Positions 22,391 through 29,676 of a stretch of DNA of 64,000 bases are shown here, in pieces (the stretch's first letter is position 1; each line of letters opens with the position of its first letter). Where the stretch lies: IMG/VR virus record IMGVR_UViG_3300037189_012690, positions 1 through 64,000 of that record; one strand, given 5' to 3'. The notes beneath the pieces were generated by a model that saw nothing but the letters and a program-made list of their open reading frames with translations, was not told the DNA's origin and searched no databases. The DNA is from a virus. The translations under genes were made by a program, and so were the position numbers.

Positions 22391-22854
22391 TGCTAGTAAA
22401 ATTTTACTATCAGGATAAAAGTAAAAACACATACAGACTAGTGCGTGAGACTATGATTAAATCATTATCTCATGCACTTTCCACATTGATACCTTTGCCT
22501 GAAACTGTTGAAGTTTGTATATATGATTTACCTGATAATGTATATGGTGGATTAGATAAGCATACCCCGAATAGATTAGGTCTAAACAGTAAGCTTCCAT
22601 TAGAACGTATCCCTGAAATATTAGTGCATGAGTTGATACATGCTAGTCAACGACATACTAATATGTTAGATATAAAAAATAATGGGACATATTATTGGCG
22701 AGGCATCCCATATCATAATACACTTCCTGAAAATTTAGATTATCATGAATACAAGAATTCTCCTTGGGAATTAGATGTAGATGAAAGGCTTGATAAACTA
22801 TTAACAGAAACAGTAAAATTAGCAAAACAGCAACAACTCTCCCAACTCAATTAA
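22390..22854 (+). CDS. Putative zinc metallopeptidase (HExxH)
   Basis: 154 aa. ILVHELIHASQRH contains the HExxH zinc-binding motif in a minigluzincin-like context. The N-terminal beta segment FYYQDKSKNTYRLV and PETVEVCIYDL suggest a small cytosolic protein; no signal peptide. Target unknown. Followed by an early promoter. Confidence 0.7.
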   Translation: MLVKFYYQDKSKNTYRLVRETMIKSLSHALSTLIPLPETVEVCIYDLPDNVYGGLDKHTPNRLGLNSKLPLERIPEILVHELIHASQRHTNMLDIKNNGTYYWRGIPYHNTLPENLDYHEYKNSPWELDVDERLDKLLTETVKLAKQQQLSQLN

Positions 22855-22868
22855 TTTAACCAAATATA

Positions 22869-22896
22869 TTGCACTTGTGCCATAACAGTGTATAAT
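22869..22896 (+). promoter_or_regulatory. Early sigma70-type promoter
   Basis: TTGCAC (22869-22874), 16-bp spacer, TATAAT (22891-22896). The predicted start of transcription, about 22903, coincides with an ATG at 22904. Confidence 0.7.
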
Positions 22897-22903
22897 GCTA
22901 AGC

Positions 22904-23104
22904 ATGTACAATTTACAAAACAGACTATTCATCGTTACAGGTGCATTAATAATTTCATGGACACTATTCATTAGTGTTCTTGTATTGTTTTGGACTGAGA
23001 TTACCGGTACTGAAAAAAACGTTATCTCGTATAATTGCGAGTTAGCTGATCTTGCAAGTACTCCCATTGAAGTACGTGCTAAATGCAAAGCATTAAAAAG
23101 GTAA
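22904..23104 (+). CDS. Single-pass membrane protein with short two-cysteine tail
   Basis: 66 aa from ATG 22904; an upstream in-frame ATG at 22895 falls inside the -10 box. One membrane helix (FIVTGALIISWTLFISVLVL) is followed by a tail, NCELADLASTPIEVRAKCKA. The tail pattern N-C-(E/D)-h-A-(E/D)...TP...R-x-x-C recurs in the protein at 24187, so these are paralogues. Function unknown. Confidence 0.65.
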   Translation: MYNLQNRLFIVTGALIISWTLFISVLVLFWTEITGTEKNVISYNCELADLASTPIEVRAKCKALKR

Positions 23105-23107
23105 ACT

Positions 23108-23233
23108 ATGATAAAGTTTCTTATTCTTATAGTAATATTTTTATTATTGTTTTGGATTATCTTTGATAAATTTGAACGTGATTTAGATGAGGTTAATAAA
23201 CTACATGATGACGTACATTCGGATAAGAAATAA
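23108..23233 (+). CDS. Small single-pass membrane protein, 41 aa
   Basis: ATG at 23108. Nearly the whole N-terminal half is hydrophobic (KFLILIVIFLLLFWIIF), followed by a charged tail (DKFERDLDEVNK). It lies in a run of small membrane and lipoprotein genes. No family known to me. Confidence 0.55.
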   Translation: MIKFLILIVIFLLLFWIIFDKFERDLDEVNKLHDDVHSDKK

Positions 23234-23234
23234 C

Positions 23235-23242
23235 CATAAATA
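23235..23242 (+). promoter_or_regulatory. Late-type promoter
   Basis: CATAAATA, 19 bases before the lipoprotein ATG, with TAGGAGGA in between. Confidence 0.6.
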
Positions 23243-23261
23243 TATATAGGAGGATTCAATT

Positions 23262-23441
23262 ATGAAATACTTAACTATATTTTTTATATTAGCATTATCT
23301 GCGTGTGGTAGTAAATTTGACAGTTGTATAGATGAACAAAGGGAAATGTATCGTTTAAAAAATCCTAATGCTCCGCATAGTCAAATAACTTCTCAGTATC
23401 AACGTTTTCAAATGGTATGTTCAGAATTTAAAGATAAATGA
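23262..23441 (+). CDS. Small lipoprotein, 59 aa
   Basis: ATG at 23262 preceded by AGGAGG. A short hydrophobic signal ends in a lipobox (LALSAC|G), so it should be lipid-anchored after signal peptidase II cleavage. The mature part is hydrophilic and has further cysteines. The stop overlaps the next ATG by 4 bp. Confidence 0.7.
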   Translation: MKYLTIFFILALSACGSKFDSCIDEQREMYRLKNPNAPHSQITSQYQRFQMVCSEFKDK

Positions 23442-23638
23442 AAGATACACTTATGAAATTTCTTAGAATGTGGAACAGGTTCTTTTTCAAATTATCATAC
23501 AATATATTTGACTTACTTGTATTGATAACTGTGGTTCAGTTAATAGCCCATGATTCATGGTGGTGGGCATTAGTGTATATCCCAACAACTATGATTAGTG
23601 TTATCATGCAACGAAAGGTAGAACATGCAAATAGTTAA
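23438..23638 (+). CDS. Small membrane protein, 66 aa
   Basis: 66 aa with two hydrophobic helices (NIFDLLVLITVVQLIA and WWWALVYIPTTMISVIM). It is translationally coupled on both sides, overlapping the lipoprotein (ATGA) and the next gene by 14 bp. Function unknown. Confidence 0.6.
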   Translation: MKDTLMKFLRMWNRFFFKLSYNIFDLLVLITVVQLIAHDSWWWALVYIPTTMISVIMQRKVEHANS

Positions 23639-24194
23639 AAGCGAATGGCACCAAGTTGAAAGAAGATATGGTATTGAACTTAATGAAGCAATATTAAGTG
23701 AGATATATCCTGACTATGAAGAAGCTGAAATAACTCAACTACTAGCCGACTTGGAAAGTGGAGAAGAAGATTTTGAACAAGTTATCGGTGATGCTTGGGA
23801 CAATAATATTGACTTAGAATGGGATTGGCTTGACGAAGATGATTGGTGGACTGACCGCAAAGGTGGATACGAAGTTACATATAGTGCAGAAGAATGGGAA
23901 GTTCATCAACCATATGTAGAACCTACAGTATGGAAGTGTACTAAGTGTAAATGGACTGGTGGTAGATATGATGCTAACACCGTACACTGTCGTGAAGATG
24001 GTTCTGTAATAGAAGATTATTATATGACTGAAGAAGAATCACATCATGAAAAAGAAACATGCCCAATGTGTGATAGTGATGCAGACTATGTTGATGAAAT
24101 GACACGTGAGCGTGAGGAAACAGAAAAACGTGAACGTACTGAACGCATGGCACGTTGGGCTAAAGAAGCCGAAGAGGAAGAAAAAGATGAATAA
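23625..24194 (+). CDS. Acidic zinc-ribbon protein, 189 aa
   Basis: 189 aa with very high Asp/Glu content. Two CxxC pairs (WKCTKCKW and ETCPMCDSD) suggest a zinc ribbon, and the C-terminal tail alternates Glu and Arg in a long charged helix. This type occurs in T4-like phages, but its function is unknown. Overlaps the next start by 8 bp. Confidence 0.65.
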   Translation: MQIVKSEWHQVERRYGIELNEAILSEIYPDYEEAEITQLLADLESGEEDFEQVIGDAWDNNIDLEWDWLDEDDWWTDRKGGYEVTYSAEEWEVHQPYVEPTVWKCTKCKWTGGRYDANTVHCREDGSVIEDYYMTEEESHHEKETCPMCDSDADYVDEMTREREETEKRERTERMARWAKEAEEEEKDE

Positions 24195-24366
24195 AATTAT
24201 GCAAGAAGTATTATTGGTAGTTATGATTATTATAGCTATTACTGGTGTAGTAATGATGTCCGACGTTCCAGTTAAAGGTTCAACTAATTGTGATATAGCA
24301 GAAATAAGTCCTGACTTCACACCTGCTATGCGTGAACAATGTAGACAACTTAGAGAAGCAAAATGA
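24187..24366 (+). CDS. Single-pass membrane protein, paralogue of 22904 product
   Basis: 59 aa. The helix EVLLVVMIIIAITGVVMM is followed by NCDIAEISPDFTPAMREQCR, the same N-C-acidic-h-A...TP...R-x-x-C tail as the protein at 22904. ATG at 24187 overlaps the preceding gene. Probably periplasmic tail with a possible disulphide. Confidence 0.65.
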   Translation: MNKIMQEVLLVVMIIIAITGVVMMSDVPVKGSTNCDIAEISPDFTPAMREQCRQLREAK

Positions 24367-24437
24367 TAATCATATCTGAAGCATTGTTATTCTGCATCAC
24401 CGTTTGTATTATTTTATTTGTTAACCGAATTGTTTGA
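24363..24437 (+). CDS. Possible 24-aa hydrophobic microprotein
   Basis: ATG overlaps the preceding TGA (ATGA), the usual coupling in this genome. The peptide is almost entirely a membrane helix (LLFCITVCIILFV). No homologue is known to me; the overlap is the only positive sign. Confidence 0.35.
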   Translation: MIIISEALLFCITVCIILFVNRIV

Positions 24438-24467
24438 TATATCATAGCAGTTATGCTATGATTGTAT

Positions 24468-24758
24468 ATGAATGATATTTTATTTAATATTTTTAGTTGG
24501 ATAAGAGATGACTACAAAACTAATCCTTTTAGGTTTATGGTTGAAATCACTGCCTGGACAATTAGTATCGGATGTTCAATTACTATGGCCAGCACAGTTC
24601 CAAATCCGCCTTTACTTTTACTCTATCCTATTTGGATCACTGGTTGTGCCTTGTATGGTTGGGCTGCTTACACTCGCAAATCATTTGGCATGTTGGCCAA
24701 CTACATGTTATTAGTAACAATTGATATGATTGGTTTAGTGAGAATGCTATGGGCCTAA
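24468..24758 (+). CDS. Multi-pass membrane protein, 96 aa
   Basis: About 96 aa with three hydrophobic stretches, including ITAWTISIGCSITMA, LLLLYPIWITGCALYGW and YMLLVTIDMIGLVRML. Conserved-looking phage membrane protein of unknown function. Ends with a 10-bp overlap into the next gene. Confidence 0.65.
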   Translation: MNDILFNIFSWIRDDYKTNPFRFMVEITAWTISIGCSITMASTVPNPPLLLLYPIWITGCALYGWAAYTRKSFGMLANYMLLVTIDMIGLVRMLWA

Positions 24759-25060
24759 CTAAAGTAGATAGTACAAAAGATTGGACAGACAAAGAGTGGG
24801 ATAAGTTCAATGTGTGGATTACTGGAGTATTAAAAGAAACTACAGTTAAAATTGTCTTTAATAAAAAAGACGGTACTGAACGAACAATGCATTGTACCTT
24901 AAAAGAAGATTTATTGCCTACAAGAGAAACTAAACGTCAACTAGTTGAAACTTCAAAATCCAAAGAATATATCGCAGTATATGATACTGTGGAAAAGGGC
25001 TGGCGTAGTTTTGTTATCAAAAATGTAAAATCATTTGAGTTTGAAATAAAAAACGGTTGA
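24749..25060 (+). CDS. SH3-like barrel phage protein (DUF2693-type)
   Basis: 103 aa. VKIVFNKKDGTERTMHCTL, then a KEYIAVYDTVEKGWRSFVI segment, are the two signatures of the small DUF2693/SH3-beta-barrel family common in T4-like phages. Function unknown, perhaps nucleic-acid or protein binding. The stop overlaps the next early promoter. Confidence 0.8.
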   Translation: MGLTKVDSTKDWTDKEWDKFNVWITGVLKETTVKIVFNKKDGTERTMHCTLKEDLLPTRETKRQLVETSKSKEYIAVYDTVEKGWRSFVIKNVKSFEFEIKNG

Positions 25061-25086
25061 CAATAAATAGTATTCGGTTATATAAT
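25057..25086 (+). promoter_or_regulatory. Early sigma70-type promoter
   Basis: TTGACA (25057-25062), 18-bp spacer, TATAAT (25081-25086). Confidence 0.85.
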
Positions 25087-25095
25087 ATCAATACT

Positions 25096-25251
25096 ATGAA
25101 ACATGAAACTATTACATTTCTCATAACACCCAAAACTAGGGCCCATCGTGTTCTTTTTGACAACGATACTCCCTTTACACCCAAAGTTGTTAAAAGTAAG
25201 AAGTTGTTTAAAAGACAACCTAAACACAAAAAATATTTACCCGAAGCTTGA
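25096..25251 (+). CDS. Small basic protein, 51 aa
   Basis: ATG at 25096, 9 bases after the -10 box, so the message has almost no leader. The C-terminal half is very lysine-rich (KKLFKRQPKHKK). Probably an early nucleic-acid-binding or host-directed protein (inference). Confidence 0.6.
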   Translation: MKHETITFLITPKTRAHRVLFDNDTPFTPKVVKSKKLFKRQPKHKKYLPEA

Positions 25252-25276
25252 CATCGGATCTGACATATCATATAAT
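25248..25276 (+). promoter_or_regulatory. Early sigma70-type promoter
   Basis: TTGACA (25248-25253), 17-bp spacer, TATAAT (25271-25276). Overlaps the stop of the preceding gene. Confidence 0.9.
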
Positions 25277-25305
25277 TACTTCATCTTAACTTTTTGGAGA
25301 ATAGC

Positions 25306-25509
25306 ATGGGATACAAAGTACTCTGCGACCGTGATGTTAAATGGCAACCACGTAAGGGTTTAGAAGGTCCTTTCTATTACAGTAACGGTCGTGTGTTATA
25401 TTATGATGTCAAAGAAGGCATGTATTATGATCCTACCACAGACTTTTACGTTGAGCAAGCAGAAATGGATGAGATCCATAACTACCTTGCAGAGGCACTT
25501 GCAAAATGA
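25306..25509 (+). CDS. Small tyrosine-rich protein, 67 aa
   Basis: 67 aa from ATG 25306, preceded by TGGAGA. Contains GPFYYSNGRVLYYDVKEGMY and an acidic helical C terminus. Unknown function. Overlaps the next gene by 4 bp (ATGA). Confidence 0.6.
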   Translation: MGYKVLCDRDVKWQPRKGLEGPFYYSNGRVLYYDVKEGMYYDPTTDFYVEQAEMDEIHNYLAEALAK

Positions 25510-25751
25510 ACAACCGTATTGAAGAACTTGCTAAGAATTCTGGACTGTGGTTTGTAACAGATCGGGAAGATTTAGTTAATGACTTTGCTAAGTTGATTAT
25601 TGCTGAGTGTATAAGTGAGGTAAAAAAATTCAGAGAAGTTTCCAAAGAGGAAGTCTCCACTGATGTAGCTACTCGCATGATTATGACCGGTACATGCAAT
25701 ATTGTACTTAATCAATTCAAAGAACATTTTGGAGTTAAAGATGACATTTAA
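25506..25751 (+). CDS. Conserved T4-like phage protein, 81 aa
   Basis: 81 aa starting RIEELAKNSGLWF and continuing FAKLIIAECISEVKKF. This matches a recurrent small-protein family of T4-like phages (R-I-x-E-L-A...F-A-x-x-I-I-x-E-C). The protein two genes downstream has a related motif. Function unknown. Confidence 0.7.
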   Translation: MNNRIEELAKNSGLWFVTDREDLVNDFAKLIIAECISEVKKFREVSKEEVSTDVATRMIMTGTCNIVLNQFKEHFGVKDDI

Positions 25752-25911
25752 AATTTCACTTGCAGAACAACTTAGACAGATCCGTATTCAGGATCATAGT
25801 GCAGGTCAACTTAGACATATGATGGATATACGTGATGAAAAACTTAAAGAGTTTAAGAAAGCACATCACATGAATGTAGTAAACAAAAACAAGGTAGATG
25901 TCTATGTCTGA
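25741..25911 (+). CDS. Small helical protein, 56 aa
   Basis: ATG at 25741, overlapping the preceding gene by 11 bp. Predicted helix with EQLRQIRIQDHSAGQLR and a basic C terminus. No family recognised. It overlaps the next gene by 14 bp. Confidence 0.55.
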   Translation: MTFKISLAEQLRQIRIQDHSAGQLRHMMDIRDEKLKEFKKAHHMNVVNKNKVDVYV

Positions 25912-26230
25912 TTTTCCTGAATTTTATCAAGCATATGATACAATGCTGCTACCTGATGATGCTGATGTTTTCAATTATATAGCCGCAGCTACACGGTTTA
26001 ATATTTACAATTCTCCTATATGGCGTGTGCAGGGACGTAGATTCGTTGAAGCAATAGTTAGAGAATGTGCTGATAGATGTGGTAGCCAAGCAGATCAAAG
26101 AAACTTACTTAAATCGTTTGGCTTTGAAGTAGAAAGTAATATTAAGTATCCTAGTCCTGAAAAGAATGGCAGCATAAACTCGCAATATGAGAGAGAATAT
26201 AATTTACCTAATAGTGAGATTAAAGAATGA
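25898..26230 (+). CDS. Conserved T4-like phage protein, 110 aa
   Basis: 110 aa (a start at 25904 is also possible). RRFVEAIVRECADRCGSQ is the same F-x-E-x-I-V-R-E-C-A motif as in the 81-aa protein at 25506, followed by LLKSFGFEVE. These are paralogous members of a small phage-specific family of unknown role. Confidence 0.65.
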   Translation: MSMSDFPEFYQAYDTMLLPDDADVFNYIAAATRFNIYNSPIWRVQGRRFVEAIVRECADRCGSQADQRNLLKSFGFEVESNIKYPSPEKNGSINSQYEREYNLPNSEIKE

Positions 26231-26535
26231 TTTTATTTCAGCTTAGAATTGTAAATCCTTTTAGTGATCGGTGGAATACTATTTTTTACAAAGATCATCA
26301 AATTAGCAAAAATAAAGCAGGTGAAATACAGATATGTAAAGATACAACTATTGTTAGGTTATCAATTAATGTATCTACGCATAGTGATTATGCTGGAGTT
26401 CATTTTGAAATTGGTTTATTTGGTTATAGTATTATGCTACACTTCTATGACACAAGACGCTGGAACTATGAAGAAAATCGTTGGTATAACCATGGTGAAG
26501 TTGACTGGGCTGAAATTGCAGGCAAAAACAACTAA
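26227..26535 (+). CDS. Conserved phage protein, 102 aa
   Basis: 102 aa, beta-rich, with VHFEIGLFGYSIMLHFYDTR and the ending RWYNHGEVDWAE. I have seen such sequences only as conserved hypotheticals of T4-like phages. Overlaps the preceding stop by 4 bp and the next ORF by 44 bp. Confidence 0.65.
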   Translation: MILFQLRIVNPFSDRWNTIFYKDHQISKNKAGEIQICKDTTIVRLSINVSTHSDYAGVHFEIGLFGYSIMLHFYDTRRWNYEENRWYNHGEVDWAEIAGKNN

Positions 26536-26749
26536 AATTGATCGTGGTTCCTATCATGTAGAGGATTTGGAATTGTGTTTTAAACTGTTTGGTTCAGGTG
26601 GAACAAGTAAAGATAAACGTTGGTTCTATAGATTAGTAGAACAAACGGGGTGGAGACGAAAAGGAGCTAGAGGTAAATACCGTGAGTATGAACTGCACTT
26701 GTTTTTTCGTGATAGCAGAGATGCAACACTTTTCTTATTAAAGGCATAA
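26492..26749 (+). CDS. Small phage protein, 85 aa, C-terminal F-x-x-x-x-D-A-x-x-F motif
   Basis: The ATG at 26492 is within the preceding gene; an exact start is uncertain. The C-terminal segment HLFFRDSRDATLFLLKA resembles the ends of the small proteins at 48811, 52483 and 52686 (aromatic, then D-x-x-x-F-x-L), suggesting a dispersed family. Function unknown. Confidence 0.55.
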   Translation: MVKLTGLKLQAKTTKIDRGSYHVEDLELCFKLFGSGGTSKDKRWFYRLVEQTGWRRKGARGKYREYELHLFFRDSRDATLFLLKA

Positions 26750-26750
26750 A

Positions 26751-26873
26751 ATGAAAAAGAGCGACATGAAAGATCATACTGATAACTTAACTAAAATCAT
26801 TTTGACATTAGCAATTATTCCATTAACTTCTGTTGGATTAGGGTATTTAATAGGTACATTAATTTTTGGTTGA
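26751..26873 (+). CDS. Small membrane protein, 40 aa
   Basis: ATG at 26751. Hydrophilic N terminus, then the helix IILTLAIIPLTSVGLGYLIG. Its stop overlaps a perfect early promoter. Unknown function. Confidence 0.5.
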   Translation: MKKSDMKDHTDNLTKIILTLAIIPLTSVGLGYLIGTLIFG

Positions 26874-26898
26874 CAGTAAATCATTTTGGTCATATAAT
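26870..26898 (+). promoter_or_regulatory. Early sigma70-type promoter
   Basis: TTGACA (26870-26875), 17-bp spacer, TATAAT (26893-26898). Confidence 0.9.
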
Positions 26899-26930
26899 CA
26901 CTACATCAACTAACAACACAGGAACTTATC

Positions 26931-27128
26931 ATGAATGCAAAATTTGACTACGGTATGAATACTGACATAGGCAATAATACTGTACATGAAATTGTATTAA
27001 TTGCCATCTCTAAAAAATTAGCATGGTCTAAAGTTCTTAATATGTTACTTGAAATAAGCACTGTTACAGGGCTTGAAAAAGCTACTGACACTGAAGTACG
27101 TAAGAAAGTTTATAATACATTGTTTTGA
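26931..27128 (+). CDS. Small helical protein, 65 aa
   Basis: 65 aa behind a consensus early promoter, with GGAA upstream of the ATG. Contains IVLIAISKKLAWSKVLNMLL. No family recognised. Confidence 0.6.
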   Translation: MNAKFDYGMNTDIGNNTVHEIVLIAISKKLAWSKVLNMLLEISTVTGLEKATDTEVRKKVYNTLF

Positions 27129-27147
27129 TACACTCTTAAGGAAAAAT

Positions 27148-27414
27148 ATGCGCAAACCACAAGTTATCAAAGGTTTCAATAATAGTCAAAAGATTCGTGT
27201 TATTGTTGAAGGTGTCGGTATTTACATGACAGTTGGCGAAATAGTTACTCGTTTTGCAACTACCCCTCACTATCAAGCAGTAGAGCAAACTCTGCACCTA
27301 ATGGCACTACACTTGAAAGCAGGCGAAAAATGTGGTGGGATTGGTCATCGTATACGTGTATATGATTATAATATGAATCCGCATTCTGTTGATGTACAAG
27401 TTGATTTACTTTAA
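27148..27414 (+). CDS. Conserved phage protein, 88 aa
   Basis: 88 aa from ATG 27148 preceded by AAGGAAA. Beta segment KIRVIVEGVGIYMTVGE then helix with LHLMALHLKAGEKC. Unknown function. Confidence 0.6.
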   Translation: MRKPQVIKGFNNSQKIRVIVEGVGIYMTVGEIVTRFATTPHYQAVEQTLHLMALHLKAGEKCGGIGHRIRVYDYNMNPHSVDVQVDLL

Positions 27415-27423
27415 GGAGATACT

Positions 27424-27618
27424 ATGAAGAATATAATCATTTTAGCCTCGCTACTGGCATTGACTGCTTGTAATACTATATCCGGCATCGGCAAAGATAT
27501 TACACAAGGTGCAGATTGGACCAAAGATAAAATGAATGGTGAACAGCCAGTTCGTTCAAAGCCAGCCCCAATTGAAGAACGTAGTAATACTAAATCAAAA
27601 TTCTTAGGTGATGCATGA
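27424..27618 (+). CDS. Entericidin-like lipoprotein
   Basis: 64 aa. The signal peptide ends in a lipobox (LLALTAC|N), and the following NTISGIGKDITQGADWTK matches the entericidin EcnA/EcnB pattern (CNT-x-x-G-x-GKD-h-x-x-G). Entericidins are small membrane lipoproteins of toxin-antitoxin type; EcnB is bacteriolytic when overproduced. The hydrophilic C-terminal extension is longer than usual. AAGGAG precedes the start. Confidence 0.75.
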   Translation: MKNIIILASLLALTACNTISGIGKDITQGADWTKDKMNGEQPVRSKPAPIEERSNTKSKFLGDA

Positions 27619-27806
27619 AAAACTACAATCACCATGATGCATATAAGCATTATGTAATTAAATTGAATAACGATAAACGGCAAAAGATTGATAAACTGTT
27701 AAATCAGTTGGATCAAATTCATACAAATATGATTGAAGATGCAGTAGCAGTAAGTGACTTGACCCAAGCAAATGAAGTTATTAACTATATTAAAGGATTG
27801 AAATAA
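27615..27806 (+). CDS. Small helical protein, 63 aa
   Basis: 63 aa, mostly charged helix (KRQKIDKLLNQLDQIHTN). Start overlaps the preceding stop (ATGA); stop overlaps the next start. No family recognised. Confidence 0.55.
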   Translation: MKNYNHHDAYKHYVIKLNNDKRQKIDKLLNQLDQIHTNMIEDAVAVSDLTQANEVINYIKGLK

Positions 27807-27961
27807 TGGACAACTTTATTATTGATGTTGCATTTGATGAAGGACATGACTCCTACATCGCAAATTATTCGGATGGTAATATTGTAGTACTTAATGCAAA
27901 TAACTATCAGGATGCTGTCCTTGAGGCAGATATGTTAGATGTTGAACTTGGCTATAACTAA
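27806..27961 (+). CDS. Small acidic protein, 51 aa
   Basis: ATG at 27806 overlaps the preceding TAA. Contains FIIDVAFDEGHDSYIAN and an acidic helix. Its stop is followed one base later by the next ATG. Function unknown. Confidence 0.55.
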   Translation: MDNFIIDVAFDEGHDSYIANYSDGNIVVLNANNYQDAVLEADMLDVELGYN

Positions 27962-27962
27962 T

Positions 27963-28472
27963 ATGAACAATGATAAAATTTTAGTCATAGGCGGAACTAA
28001 AGGCCTTGGGCTAGAGATAGTTAATAAATTTAATGCACAAGGTATAGGACGCAGCAATGGATATGATAGTGTCAATATTCAACCTATATTAGAACTTAGT
28101 GAAAAATTTTCTATTGTTATAAATTGTCTTCCGAACGATGATCAATATGATGTTGTTGCTCAGATGGTAAAGTATCATAGTGATAAAAATTTAAGCACTT
28201 ATTTTATTACAGTAGGTAGCATGAGTTATCGGATAAATGACCAGTATCATGTTAAAAATAAATTGGTTAGATTAAATGAACAATTATTGTTAACTAGGTC
28301 TAGCGTCAAACATACACTGATTAATCCAGCAGAATTATTTAATACTCCGCAAACTGTATATTGTGACAGAATTAGCAAAGAAGAAATATTAAGTACATTT
28401 GAATTTTTAATAAACACTAATCTTTGGGCATCTACAATACCCTTGATTGAAATTAGAGGTCCATTGAAATGA
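27963..28472 (+). CDS. Short-chain dehydrogenase/reductase-like protein
   Basis: 169 aa from ATG 27963. ILVIGGTKGLGLEIV is the N-terminal Rossmann G-x-x-x-G-x-G motif that binds NAD(P). A reduced core follows with a VGSMSY segment at the usual catalytic-serine position. It is short for the family (about 250 aa) and lacks a clear Y-x-x-x-K, although YHVKNK may be the remnant. Possibly not catalytic. Confidence 0.65.
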   Translation: MNNDKILVIGGTKGLGLEIVNKFNAQGIGRSNGYDSVNIQPILELSEKFSIVINCLPNDDQYDVVAQMVKYHSDKNLSTYFITVGSMSYRINDQYHVKNKLVRLNEQLLLTRSSVKHTLINPAELFNTPQTVYCDRISKEEILSTFEFLINTNLWASTIPLIEIRGPLK

Positions 28473-28618
28473 ATGAACTAACTGATGCAGTTATGCAACT
28501 ACATAATATCGCACGATTGATAGAAAAAGAAATTGGTACAGGTACATTAAGTGAAACTGTTAGAAAATGTGCTGATGACTTGAATCAACTTAATAAACCA
28601 TTAGGAGAAGTAAAATGA
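28469..28618 (+). CDS. Small helical protein, 49 aa
   Basis: ATG at 28469 overlaps the preceding TGA. Helical throughout (VMQLHNIARLIEKEIG). Overlaps the next start by 4 bp and supplies its GGAG ribosome site. Function unknown. Confidence 0.55.
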   Translation: MNELTDAVMQLHNIARLIEKEIGTGTLSETVRKCADDLNQLNKPLGEVK

Positions 28619-28758
28619 ATGGATTTCGTGTACGTGTGTTTATATCTGAATCTAAATGGATGGATATTGTTATCCAAGCAGATACATGGTATAATGCAGT
28701 ATCATTAGCTGAAGGTTCTAGTCCTCTTGGACGGGCAGTTCTTTTGGGTAATGTGTAA
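28615..28758 (+). CDS. Conserved T4-like phage protein, 47 aa
   Basis: 47 aa: FRVRVFISESKWMDIVIQAD then TWYNAVSLAEGSSPLGRAV. The motif T-W-Y-N-A...L-A-E-G-x-S-P-h-G-R-A is a recurring small protein of T4-like marine and freshwater phages. Function unknown. Confidence 0.7.
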   Translation: MNGFRVRVFISESKWMDIVIQADTWYNAVSLAEGSSPLGRAVLLGNV

Positions 28759-28779
28759 TGAATTTGGTCATACCAATTG

Positions 28780-28808
28780 TTGACAATAAACACAAATGGT
28801 GTTATCAT
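28780..28808 (+). promoter_or_regulatory. Early sigma70-type promoter
   Basis: TTGACA (28780-28785), 17-bp spacer, TATCAT (28803-28808), with a leader of about 50 nt before the next ATG. Confidence 0.85.
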
Positions 28809-28863
28809 ATATAGACTGAGCAATCAGTGTTTTTTATTAACTTTAATTTTTATGAGGTAATTT

Positions 28864-29214
28864 ATGGCAGATACTAATCAGCTTTTTAAGGTAGCAGGCA
28901 TTACAACTCACAATGGTAATTCTAAGGTTCGTTTTACTGATGACCTTATCCGTCGTGTTAAGCAGTTTACTAAAGGTGGTGCATCACGCATCGATTTGAT
29001 TGAACTCCCGAATGCAATGACTAAACTTGAAGCATTGCGTTATCTTGCTGCACATGCAGATTTTCAAAGTGCCAATGATCAGGCATTGATTAGTGATTGT
29101 ATCGCTGATCGTGAAAAAGATGCTAAGAAAGGTGAAGTTAAGGTTAAGGCAAGTAAGCCTAGCCTCAGCGACATCCAAGCACGTGCAAAAACTAAGACTG
29201 CGGTTGAACAGTAA
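28864..29214 (+). CDS. Conserved T4-like phage protein, 116 aa
   Basis: 116 aa. LFKVAGITTHNGNSKVRFTD then RIDLIELPNAMTKLEALRYL follow the pattern of a small protein widespread in T4-like cyanophages and relatives (KVRF-x-x-D...DL-x-ELP-x-x-MTK). The C-terminal part is lysine-rich. It is preceded by a strong early promoter and followed by a terminator, so it is an independent early unit. Confidence 0.75.
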   Translation: MADTNQLFKVAGITTHNGNSKVRFTDDLIRRVKQFTKGGASRIDLIELPNAMTKLEALRYLAAHADFQSANDQALISDCIADREKDAKKGEVKVKASKPSLSDIQARAKTKTAVEQ

Positions 29215-29223
29215 TAAATATGA

Positions 29224-29245
29224 TAGGACATTTTAGGATGTCCTA
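29224..29245 (+). terminator. Terminator-like hairpin
   Basis: TAGGACAT and ATGTCCTA form an 8-bp stem, with only a weak U-rich tail (TATTCTTTC). Confidence 0.65.
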
Positions 29246-29266
29246 TATTCTTTCTAGGAGTATTAA

Positions 29267-29455
29267 ATGAAGATTAACGATAAACTAATGAAGGTAGATG
29301 AAACAGTAACCATTCAGATGTATGATAATGGTTTCTTGTTTGAGATATCTGGACGTGACCATGATGATGATTGGTCTAACGTAAAGATTCTTTGTGCATC
29401 ACTTGATGAAGTAACCACACTTATCAAAGAAGCTACTGCCATTGAACGTAGCTAA
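29267..29455 (+). CDS. Conserved phage protein, 62 aa
   Basis: 62 aa, beta-rich N-terminal half (VTIQMYDNGFLFEISGRD) then an acidic helix. TAGGAG upstream of the ATG. Pattern typical of small conserved proteins in T4-like phages; function unknown. Confidence 0.65.
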   Translation: MKINDKLMKVDETVTIQMYDNGFLFEISGRDHDDDWSNVKILCASLDEVTTLIKEATAIERS

Positions 29456-29457
29456 AC

Positions 29458-29676
29458 ATGATTTGCATTGATAGTATAACAATACTTCATAAGTTTGCAC
29501 AACGCAGACGTTATTTTGATCCGGCTAATCGTAATGATTTGGAAGAATTTAAATATTTCAAACAGAACTATAGATGGAAAGATAGGTGTCCTTTCTATTT
29601 AGAATGGCCGTTTACGGATATAATATCAATGTGTGAAAGTAAATATGCAGAGTTCATGTTACAACGCTTAAAATAA
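29458..29676 (+). CDS. Conserved phage protein, 72 aa
   Basis: 72 aa, starting 2 bases after the preceding stop. DLEEFKYFKQNYRWKDRCPF followed by LEWPFTDIISMCESKYAE. Recognised only as a conserved hypothetical type. Ends at a bidirectional terminator. Confidence 0.65.
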   Translation: MICIDSITILHKFAQRRRYFDPANRNDLEEFKYFKQNYRWKDRCPFYLEWPFTDIISMCESKYAEFMLQRLK

